Assembly: GCF_028993615.1 (NCBI RefSeq)
Contig: NZ_CP118632.1
Location: forward strand, 1,364,001 to 1,428,000
Origin: Herbaspirillum sp. WKF16
GTDB lineage: Bacteria > Pseudomonadota > Gammaproteobacteria > Burkholderiales > Burkholderiaceae_D
Reading direction: 5' to 3'
Length of the DNA: 64,000 bases
Position 1 is the first letter of the stretch. The number at the start of each line of letters is the position of its first letter. The notes beneath the pieces are model-generated. The model saw nothing but the letters and a program-made list of their open reading frames with translations, was not told where the DNA came from and made no database searches. The position numbers and the translations under genes were made by a program. Below, piece after piece: positions 30,318 through 37,625 of this stretch.

Positions 30318-30354
30318 GCGCTGACCCCTTCCATTTTCTCTTTACGTTTTTTCT

Positions 30355-30948
30355 TCATGTCTTGCGCCACAGGTCCAGCAGGAAGTCGTCATCCTCGTAG
30401 CGTGCGGTGTGCCGCAGTCGTCCGTTGGCGTCGATCAGGCGGTGCATGGCGTCGGTGGGTTGCAGGCGGTCATCGAACTCCTTCTTCCAGTGGCAGGCCA
30501 GCATGTGGCCGCCAGGCGCCAGGCCGGCCACCGCCAGCGCCGTCAACTCGGTGAGCTGCGGGGGATCCAGGTAGTAGCACAGCTCGGCCAGCACGATCAG
30601 GTCGAAGGGCGGCGCGGCGGCCGACAGCGCCGGCCATTGTCCGGGCAGCGATTCCTGCCGCACGTCCACGTGCGGCAGGTGAGAGGTCTTGTCGCGCGTG
30701 ATGCGCACCGCCGGGTCGGAGAAATCCGAGGCGTGCAGGCGTTCGCAGCGGGACGCCAGCGCCAGCGTCATCTCGCCGCTGCCGCAGCCCGGCTCATAGA
30801 TATGGGCGAAGCGCTGCTGCGGCAGGATGGCCGCGATGATCGCGCGCTTGCGCCGTTCATACCAGCTGGCGGCGGTATCCCAGGGATCGGCGCGGTGCGC
30901 ATACAGGCTGTCGAAATGTCGCTGTCCCGCGCGGTCGGCGTCGCTCAT
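30355..30948 (-). CDS. SAM-dependent methyltransferase, NodS-like
   Basis: 197-residue class I methyltransferase. The SAM-binding glycine loop is YEPGCGSGEMTLAL (motif I), followed by LHASDFSDPAV (motif II) and FDLIVLAELCYYL (motif III). The N-terminal HFDSLYAHRADPWDTAASWY resembles NodS and related sugar N-methyltransferases, which methylate the free amine of a deacetylated glucosamine; that makes sense beside a PIG-L deacetylase. Its ATG overlaps the PIG-L stop codon by four bases (ATGA). The exact acceptor is unknown. Confidence 0.82.
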   Translation of the reverse strand: MSDADRAGQRHFDSLYAHRADPWDTAASWYERRKRAIIAAILPQQRFAHIYEPGCGSGEMTLALASRCERLHASDFSDPAVRITRDKTSHLPHVDVRQESLPGQWPALSAAAPPFDLIVLAELCYYLDPPQLTELTALAVAGLAPGGHMLACHWKKEFDDRLQPTDAMHRLIDANGRLRHTARYEDDDFLLDLWRKT

Positions 30949-31724
30949 AGGAAGAACACCTCGTAGGGACGCACGAAATGCGCCAGAACCCCCGCCGGCA
31001 GCACCGGATCGTGGGCGCCGTCGCGCGCGATCTGGCTGTGGTAGCAACGCAGCGCGCGCCGCTTCTTCCACTCGGTGGCGGCGTCGAAGGGCAGCTTGTG
31101 CGCGCGCCCCCAGGGGAAGCTGCCGCTGGCGGGTTCGGCCCAGTGCCAGCCCCAGATCGGCACTTCGACCAGCTTGCAGCCGATCTCATGCTCCAGCTCC
31201 GCGGCCACTTCGCCGACCGCTTCATGGTCGGGGTGGCCATCGAGCCGCCACGGGGCGAAGACGATGTCGGTGGGACGCAGCTGCGACAGCAGCCATGTCT
31301 TGAGCTCCGCGCGATGGCGGCGCACGTGACCGTCGGGGATATGCGCGCGCAGCAGTTCGTTGTACGCCGCGCCCAGGCACTCCAGCGCGGCCCGGCTCTC
31401 GGCGGGCCGCACCAGCGCCAGCCGCGAGGCCAGGGCGGAAGAGGCCGGATGGCTGCGTTCGCCGTCGCTGACGGCGATCACGCTCACGTCGCGCATCATC
31501 GCCGCCAGCCTGGCGATCAGTCCGCCGCAGCCGAGCGTCTCGTCGTCGGGATGCGGCGCCAGCACCACCGCGCGTGAACGCGGCGGCACCAGGTGGCACA
31601 GCTCGATCTCCGGCAGCGTCTGCAGGCGGCCGTCGGCCTGCCATTCATGCTCGGCGGTGCCGGCGGCGATGTCGATGTGGCGCGGGTCGCGCCGCGGATG
31701 GGGACTGCCGGTCATAGTTGCCAT
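30945..31724 (-). CDS. PIG-L family deacetylase
   Basis: 259-residue zinc deacetylase of the LmbE/PIG-L family. The metal site is intact: LAPHPDDETLGCGG (AHPDDE box) near residue 50 and the distal DGHPDHEAVG. Family members remove acetyl groups from N-acetylglucosamine conjugates (GPI precursor, mycothiol, bacillithiol, teicoplanin). GGAGG precedes the ATG at 31724. It overlaps the upstream acyl-CoA-dehydrogenase-like gene by 13 bases and the downstream methyltransferase gene by 4, so the three are tightly coupled. Confidence 0.88.
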   Translation of the reverse strand: MATMTGSPHPRRDPRHIDIAAGTAEHEWQADGRLQTLPEIELCHLVPPRSRAVVLAPHPDDETLGCGGLIARLAAMMRDVSVIAVSDGERSHPASSALASRLALVRPAESRAALECLGAAYNELLRAHIPDGHVRRHRAELKTWLLSQLRPTDIVFAPWRLDGHPDHEAVGEVAAELEHEIGCKLVEVPIWGWHWAEPASGSFPWGRAHKLPFDAATEWKKRRALRCYHSQIARDGAHDPVLPAGVLAHFVRPYEVFFL

Positions 31725-32779
31725 GGTGTTTCCTCCGATTCGGTGCATAGCGTCGCCAGCGCCGCCAGGTCGCGTTCCGCGTGGCTCTGGCGCAGCCACA
31801 CCGGCAGGTCCGCCAGCAGGCGGGCGGTGCGGCGTTGGGCGCAGTAAGGGATGGGGCCGAGCGCCGCGCCGACATCGGCGATCACCTGCAAGGCGGCGCG
31901 CTCGACCGTCAGCCGCGCGCGCAAGGCGTTGCGCATGGATTGCTGGCCGGCGGCGCCGGGGTGCGCATCGATGCGGCGTGCCGCGTCGCGCAGGCAGGCG
32001 GCGGCGCCGGCCAGCGCGCATTCGGCGCTGCCCAGCCGGGCCAGGGCGTGACTGTCGCGGCGCTGCGCCAGGCGCCGGCGCATGTCGTCGGCCAGGGCCG
32101 CAGCCGCGCCGTGCCAACAAGCGGCGATGCCGGCGCCGCCATGCCAGAAGCCGGGCCGCTCCAGATAGAAGCCCGGCGCGCCGACCGGCCGCGCGATAGC
32201 CTTATCCAGGCGCAGGCGAGCGGTGCGGGTGGCGGCCATGCCCACCGCCATCCATTCGTCTTCGATCACGGTTACGCCTTCCTGTTTCAGGTCGAGCGCC
32301 GCCAGGCAAGCGCGACCATCGGCATCGCGGTAGCTCAGCAGCGCATGCGTGACTGCGGCCGCGCCCGAGCACCAGCGCTTCTCGCCATCCAGCTGCAGCA
32401 AGTCGTCGGCAGGCAGGCGATGCGCGGCGAGCACCGCATCGGGCGCTTCGGCGCACCACACGCCCCATACCGAGAAGGGCGGCTGGTCGGCTTGGCCGGC
32501 CTCGGCCAGGATCGCCAGCGCGTCGGTGTGGGCTTCGTACAGTTTGGCCAGCGAGAGATCGCGCCCGGCGACTGCGGCCAGCGCGCGCCAGCGCTCCAGG
32601 GTCTTGCCTCGGCCGGGCAGCGGCAGCGTCGCCAGGCCGCTGCCGACCAGTTGGTGCAACAGCTCGCTGACCATCGCCGGCAGGCGCTCCTGCGGACATT
32701 GCGCAAGCGGCTGGTCCAGCAGGGCGTCGAGCGCCGAGGGGAGGGCATTGCCGTCGTTGCTGCTGGCGTGGCTGTTCAT
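31712..32779 (-). CDS. Acyl-CoA dehydrogenase-like flavoprotein
   Basis: 355-residue protein with an acyl-CoA dehydrogenase-type layout: an N-terminal helical domain, a central beta part (FSVWGVWCAEAP, DGEKRWCSGAAAVTHALL) and a C-terminal four-helix bundle rich in Ala and Arg. I cannot identify the usual catalytic Glu with confidence. It is shorter than canonical enzymes (about 380), so its reaction is uncertain. It is the first gene of the four-gene cluster with PIG-L, methyltransferase and glycosyltransferase; the start ATG at 32779 (MNSHASSNDG) has GGGAGGG upstream. Confidence 0.7.
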   Translation of the reverse strand: MNSHASSNDGNALPSALDALLDQPLAQCPQERLPAMVSELLHQLVGSGLATLPLPGRGKTLERWRALAAVAGRDLSLAKLYEAHTDALAILAEAGQADQPPFSVWGVWCAEAPDAVLAAHRLPADDLLQLDGEKRWCSGAAAVTHALLSYRDADGRACLAALDLKQEGVTVIEDEWMAVGMAATRTARLRLDKAIARPVGAPGFYLERPGFWHGGAGIAACWHGAAAALADDMRRRLAQRRDSHALARLGSAECALAGAAACLRDAARRIDAHPGAAGQQSMRNALRARLTVERAALQVIADVGAALGPIPYCAQRRTARLLADLPVWLRQSHAERDLAALATLCTESEETPWQL

Positions 32780-33179
32780 GGCGGGGAGGGTGATCTCGCG
32801 CTGCGGCGGACGGCCGCGTCGATGTTGCCAGTATGGCGCCGCGCCATTGCGATTTCTGTCGGCGCGTCCCGGTGTTGTTCGTAGGACTTCACCGCCGCCG
32901 ACGTAGCGCGCCGGCGGTTTTGCGCCAGGCTCATCAAGAAGGCGAAAGAATGCGAGCGGCAAATTCCGACAGGGCGGTGCGGCGGGCGCTGATCGCAGAC
33001 GGGATCGAAGCTGCCTAGCATGAGGGGCAGGAGCAACCCTCCCGGAGGCATGCATGGATCTGGCTGCAGGCCGGGTGCGCAGCGGTACCGGGCCGCGCCT
33101 GTTTCGCGGCGGCGCCGATTTCCCGCCTTTCCGCCTTCCTTTTCACTCCCAACGATATTTCACTCCCAACGAGGCAGCC

Positions 33180-34292
33180 ATGAAACCGAACGACCGCCAC
33201 CTTGACGCACCCATCGTCTACAACCCGTCCTACGAGATCCTGGAGCCGGATGAAAAGGAGACTGAGGCCGGCCTGGTCGATGCGCTGACCAGGATCGCCG
33301 AGACCGTCTTCCAGCATTCCGAACATGCCCGGCGCGCGGTGCACGCCAAGAGCCATGGCCTGTTGCGCGGCGTGATCGAGGTGTTGCCGGACCTGCCGGC
33401 CACCCACGCGCAGGGCATCTGCGCGCGCCCCGGCACGCGTCCCGCGCTGCTGCGCCTGTCGACCACGCCGGGCGACATGCTCAGCGACAAGGTCTCCACG
33501 CCGCGCGGCATGGCGCTCAAGATGGTCGGGGTGGAGGGCGAACGGCTGGCCGGCAGCGAGGGCGACGTCACCCAGGATTTCGTCCTGGTGGACAGCCCGG
33601 CTTTCTCCGCGCCCAGCGCCAGGAAATTCCTGGCCAACCTGAAGTTGCTGGCCGCCACCACCGACAAGGCGCCGGAACTGAAGAAGGCGCTCTCGGCCTT
33701 GCTGCGCGGCGCCGAGCACATGCTGGAGTCCGCCGGCAAGGAGAGCGCCACGCTGGTGGCGCTGGGCGGCCATCCGGAAACGCACCCGCTGGGCGAGACC
33801 TATTTCAGCCAGGCGCCCATCCTGTGGGGACCGTACATGGCCAAGGTGGCGGTGGCGCCGGTCTCCCCGGCGCTGCAGGCGCTCGCCGGCAGCCCGGTCG
33901 ACCTGAAGGACAATCCCGACGGCCTGCGCGACGCGGTGCGCGATTTCTTCGCGGCCGGCGGCGCCGAGTGGGAGCTTTGCGTGCAACTGTGCACCGACCT
34001 CGAGCGCATGCCCATCGAGGACGCCACGGTGCCGTGGCCGGAGGAGCTGAGCCCTTACCTGCCGGTGGCGCGCATCCGTGTCCCGGCCCAGGTGGCGTGG
34101 AGCGGGCCGCGTTCCTACGCGGTGGACGACGGCATGTCGTTCTCGCCCTGGCACGGCTTGGCGGCGCATCGCCCGATCGGCTCCATCATGCGCGTGCGCA
34201 AGGCGGCCTATGAGATGTCGGCGCGCTTTCGCGCCGGGCGCAACGGCCACCGCGTGAAGGAGCCCGCCAGCTTCGACGACCTGCCGGACTGA
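33180..34292 (+). CDS. Catalase family (heme-dependent) protein
   Basis: 370-residue protein of the short catalase-like family. It contains the core features RHPGTR-like ICARPGTRPALLRLSTTPGD, the region PRGMALKMVGVEGE, TQDFVLVDSPAF, and SFSPWHGLAAHRPIGSIMRVR near the end, where catalases place the proximal Tyr/Arg region. It lacks the full length and several motifs of true monofunctional catalases, so catalase activity should not be assumed; peroxidase or other heme chemistry is possible. A molybdoenzyme gene of the YdeP type follows 200 bases later on the same strand. Start ATG 33180 (MKPNDRHLDAP) fits the family. Confidence 0.82.
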   Translation: MKPNDRHLDAPIVYNPSYEILEPDEKETEAGLVDALTRIAETVFQHSEHARRAVHAKSHGLLRGVIEVLPDLPATHAQGICARPGTRPALLRLSTTPGDMLSDKVSTPRGMALKMVGVEGERLAGSEGDVTQDFVLVDSPAFSAPSARKFLANLKLLAATTDKAPELKKALSALLRGAEHMLESAGKESATLVALGGHPETHPLGETYFSQAPILWGPYMAKVAVAPVSPALQALAGSPVDLKDNPDGLRDAVRDFFAAGGAEWELCVQLCTDLERMPIEDATVPWPEELSPYLPVARIRVPAQVAWSGPRSYAVDDGMSFSPWHGLAAHRPIGSIMRVRKAAYEMSARFRAGRNGHRVKEPASFDDLPD

Positions 34293-34493
34293 GCATTGCC
34301 GGATCCGACAATGCCAACCGTCCCCACTGCCCCGGCAGTGTAGGAAAACCGCCGCAGGCGAAACCGCCGCGCGCCTACAGTCAAATCCCCGCAAAGCTTC
34401 CAAGATGAGCGCATCGGCCGCGAGGATGCGCCGCGCTTGACGTCGTCGACGATCGTATCCCCGCGCCGCGCCAACCCAGCATGGAGATGCGAC

Positions 34494-36815
34494 ATGAAAA
34501 CCAAGGACAATCCCGAACAGGCCCGCTTCCACGATTACACCAACTCCGCCGGCGGCTGGGGCTCGGTCAAGGCGCTGGCTTCCATCCTGATGCAGGAGCG
34601 CGTGGTCGGCGTCGGCGCGCGGGTGCTGATGAAACAGAACAAGCCGCATGGCTTCGCCTGCGTCAGCTGTTCGTGGGCCAAGCCGGCCGATCCGCACCTG
34701 TTCGAATTCTGCGAGAACGGCGCCAAGGCCACCGCCTGGGAGATCACCGACAAGCGCGCCACCCCCGACTTCTTCGCGGCGCATACGGTGACGCAGATGG
34801 AGGGCTGGAACGACCTTGAGCTGGAGTCGTCCGGCCGCGTCACCGAGCCGATGAAATACGACGCCGCCAGCGACCGCTATTTGCCGGTGTCGTGGCGCGA
34901 AGCCTTCGACGACATCGGCGCGCGCATGAAAGCCATGGATCCGAAGAAGGTGGTGTTCTACGCCTCCGGCCGCGCGTCGCTGGAGACCTCCTACATGTAC
35001 CAGCTGATGGCGCGCATGTACGGCACCAACAACCTGCCCGACAGCTCCAACATGTGCCACGAGTCGACCTCGGTGGCCCTGCCCAAGACCATCGGCGTGC
35101 CGGTCGGCACGGTGACGCTGGACGACTTCGAGAAGACCGGTTGCATCCTCTTCTTCGGCCACAACACCGGCACCAACGCGCCGCGCATGCTGCATCCGCT
35201 GGAGGCCGCGCGCAAGCGCGGCGTGCCGGTGATCACCGTCAACCCGCTGCGTGAGCGCGGGCTGGTGAGCTTCGTCAATCCGCAGTCGCCGCTGGAGATG
35301 CTCACGCCTGCGCGCACCGCCATCAGTTCGCAGTACCTGCAGATCAGGATCGGCGGCGATACGGCGGCGGTGATGGGCATGGCCAAGCACCTGATGGCGA
35401 TGGACGATGCGGCGCTGGCATCGGGCGCGCCGCGCGTGCTCGATGTCGCCTTCATCGAGCAGCACACCGCCGGCTTCGAGGAATTCGCCCGGGCCGCGCG
35501 CCAGGCGGATTGGGAAGAGATCGAGCGTCACGCCGGCGTCGCTCGCGCCGAACTGCAACAGGCCGCGGAAACCTATGCGGCGGCGGACGCCGCGATGCTG
35601 ATGTACGGCATGGGCATCACCCAGCACCGCGAGGCGGTGCGCACCATCCACATGCTCACCAACCTGCTGCTCATGCGCGGCAACATCGGCAAGCCCGGCG
35701 CCGGCATCTGCCCCATCCGCGGCCATTCCAACGTGCAGGGCCAGCGCACCGTCGGCATCACCGAGAAGCCGGCGCTGGTGCCCAACGACAAACTGCGCGA
35801 GCTTTACCATTTCGAGCCGCCGATGGAGAAGGGGCTCAACACCGTCGAGGCCTGCGAGGAGATCCAGCGCGGCGGCATCTCGGCCTTCTTCATGCTGGGC
35901 GGAAATTTCGTGCGCGCCATTCCCGACCATGGCGCCATCGAGCCGGCGTGGCGCGAGATCCCGCTCACCGTGCAGGTGGTGACGCACTTCAACCGCAGCT
36001 GCGTGATCCACGGCAAGACCTCCTACCTGCTGCCGTGCCTGGGGCGCATCGAGATCGACCGCCAGTCCGGCGGCGAGCAGGCGGTGGCGGTGGAAGACAG
36101 CACCGGCTGCATGCACGGCTCGCGCGGCGTGGCCAGGCCGGCCTCAGAACATCTGTTGTCGGAGCCTGCCATCGTGGCCGAGCTGGCCAAGCGCATCCTG
36201 CCGTACAACCCGCGGGTAGACTGGGATGCCTGGGTGGGCGACTATGCCTTGGTGCGCGACGCCATCGAGGCCACCTGGCCGGATATCTTCCGCGACTTCA
36301 ATGCGCGCATGTGGAAGCCGGGCGGGTTCCCGCGTCCGCTGGCCGCGCGCGAGCGCAGCTGGAAGACGCCCAACGGCCGCGCCAATTTCATTGCGCCGCA
36401 AGGCTACGATCCCGACCCGGACATGCCGGCCGACGCGCCCGGCGTGCTGCGCCTGATGACCGTGCGCGGCGACAGCCAGTTCAACACCACCGTCTATTCG
36501 CTGGACGATCGTTTTCGCGGGGTGTGGGGTACGCGGCGCGTGCTGCTGATGAACGCGGAGGACCTGCGCGCGCAGGCGTTGGCGGCCGGCGATTTCGTCA
36601 CCGCGCACACGGTATCGGCCGACGGCGTGCCGCGCAGCGTCAGCCATCTGCGGGTGGAACCCTTCGATATCCCGCGCGGATGCGTGATGGGCTACTTCCC
36701 CGAACTCAATTCCCTGATCCCGCTGTCGCACCATGCGCTGGAGAGCAAGGTGCCGGCCGCCAAGTCGGTGCCGATACGGCTGGCTGCCGAGGCTGCCCGG
36801 ATGGCTGCCCTGTAG
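34494..36815 (+). CDS. FdhF/YdeP family molybdopterin oxidoreductase
   Basis: 773-residue cytosolic molybdopterin enzyme. Recognisable parts are FACVSCSWAKP near residues 58-68 (a CxxC, but no full four-Cys iron-sulfur ligand set), NMCHESTSVAL, FFGHNTGTNAPRM, YGMGITQHREAVRTIHMLTN, GKPGAGICPIRGHSNVQGQRTVGI, and a C-terminal cofactor domain (RGDSQFNTTVYSLDDRFRG). This pattern matches E. coli YdeP, which is linked to acid resistance, rather than true formate dehydrogenase. GGAG precedes the ATG at 34494. Its substrate is unknown. Confidence 0.88.
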   Translation: MKTKDNPEQARFHDYTNSAGGWGSVKALASILMQERVVGVGARVLMKQNKPHGFACVSCSWAKPADPHLFEFCENGAKATAWEITDKRATPDFFAAHTVTQMEGWNDLELESSGRVTEPMKYDAASDRYLPVSWREAFDDIGARMKAMDPKKVVFYASGRASLETSYMYQLMARMYGTNNLPDSSNMCHESTSVALPKTIGVPVGTVTLDDFEKTGCILFFGHNTGTNAPRMLHPLEAARKRGVPVITVNPLRERGLVSFVNPQSPLEMLTPARTAISSQYLQIRIGGDTAAVMGMAKHLMAMDDAALASGAPRVLDVAFIEQHTAGFEEFARAARQADWEEIERHAGVARAELQQAAETYAAADAAMLMYGMGITQHREAVRTIHMLTNLLLMRGNIGKPGAGICPIRGHSNVQGQRTVGITEKPALVPNDKLRELYHFEPPMEKGLNTVEACEEIQRGGISAFFMLGGNFVRAIPDHGAIEPAWREIPLTVQVVTHFNRSCVIHGKTSYLLPCLGRIEIDRQSGGEQAVAVEDSTGCMHGSRGVARPASEHLLSEPAIVAELAKRILPYNPRVDWDAWVGDYALVRDAIEATWPDIFRDFNARMWKPGGFPRPLAARERSWKTPNGRANFIAPQGYDPDPDMPADAPGVLRLMTVRGDSQFNTTVYSLDDRFRGVWGTRRVLLMNAEDLRAQALAAGDFVTAHTVSADGVPRSVSHLRVEPFDIPRGCVMGYFPELNSLIPLSHHALESKVPAAKSVPIRLAAEAARMAAL

Positions 36816-36957
36816 GCGCAGGCTGTCGGCCGTGCGGGATCGCGCCGACGTCCTGTCGCCCGGCCGCCCACTGCCATAGGAGCGTTGCGCCGACTTATAC
36901 GCCGTGCTTCGCTTGCCTAGACTGCAAGGGTAGACAGCCAACCAGGAGGAGTTTGCC

Positions 36958-37524
36958 ATGACACACCGGACATTGAAGAGATCGGCCGCCGCGCTGGCGG
37001 CGGCCTTGTTGAGCCTGAGCGCGGCAGCGCAGACGGGCAACGCGGGCGTAGGCGGCAGTTCCAACGGCGCCGCAGGCGCCGCTGCGGGAACTAGCACGCC
37101 GGGCTATTCGACCGGCGCCGCCGGCAGTGGCGCCACGGGAACGACAGGCGCTACCGGCACGACAGGGAGCACAGGTACGACAGGCAGCACAGGCACTAGC
37201 GGAACAGCGGGCACCACCGGTACCGGCGCCGTCGTGACGCCGGGCACGGCTGGCGCGCCCGGGGCAACTACAGGCACCACCGGTACTCCAGCCACCGGTA
37301 GTACTACGGGCACCACCGGCACCACCGGCACCACCGGCACGACAGGCACCACCGGCACGACAGGCACGACAGGCACGGCAGGCACGGGCGCTTCAGGTTC
37401 AGGGGCGGCGGGCAGTGGCGGTGCGGCCGGCGCCGGGTTTGGCGCGGGTGGTGGCGGTGCGGCCGGATCCGGCGGCGCGGGAGCGGGTGGCGGTGCGGGA
37501 GCGGGCGGCGGCGGCGGCCGCTGA
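36958..37524 (+). CDS. Secreted collagen-like Gly-Thr-Thr repeat protein
   Basis: 188-residue protein. A cleavable signal peptide is clear (positive MTHRTLKR, hydrophobic [16 protein letters not shown], cleavage near residue 25). The mature part is almost only Gly, Thr, Ala and Ser. From about residue 52 to 146 glycine occurs at nearly every third position ([15 protein letters not shown], then seven GTT triplets in a row), the Gly-X-Y pattern of bacterial collagen-like proteins; the tail is poly-Gly/Ala. Part of this is encoded by near-identical 9-base units (GGCACCACC). An excellent AGGAGGAG site lies just before the ATG. It may form an extracellular or envelope fibre; function unknown. Confidence 0.7.
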   Translation: MTHRTLKRSAAALAAALLSLSAAAQTGNAGVGGSSNGAAGAAAGTSTPGYSTGAAGSGATGTTGATGTTGSTGTTGSTGTSGTAGTTGTGAVVTPGTAGAPGATTGTTGTPATGSTTGTTGTTGTTGTTGTTGTTGTTGTAGTGASGSGAAGSGGAAGAGFGAGGGGAAGSGGAGAGGGAGAGGGGGR

Positions 37525-37564
37525 GCTTACGCCGAGGGGCAGCGACGCCAGAGGCGGCGCATTG

Positions 37565-37591
37565 AAAAGGCCGGGGATCCCCGGCCTTTTT
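37565..37591. terminator. Terminator between collagen-like gene and histidine kinase
   Basis: AAAAGGCCGGGGATCCCCGG continues into CCTTTTT: a perfect palindrome with A and T flanks, suited to stop both converging genes. Confidence 0.85.
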
Positions 37592-37625
37592 CACGTCACC
37601 GGCCCATGGCTCGCCGGCCGCCGGC

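Noticed and set aside
33015..36116. A 1033-codon open frame antisense to the catalase-like and molybdoenzyme genes
   Set aside because: Same artefact of codon bias; no motif or ribosome site supports it.
37104..37385. An antisense frame with a striking Val-Val-Pro repeat
   Set aside because: It is the complement of the Gly-Thr-Thr repeat coding sequence. The sense gene has a signal peptide and a strong ribosome site; the antisense frame has neither.
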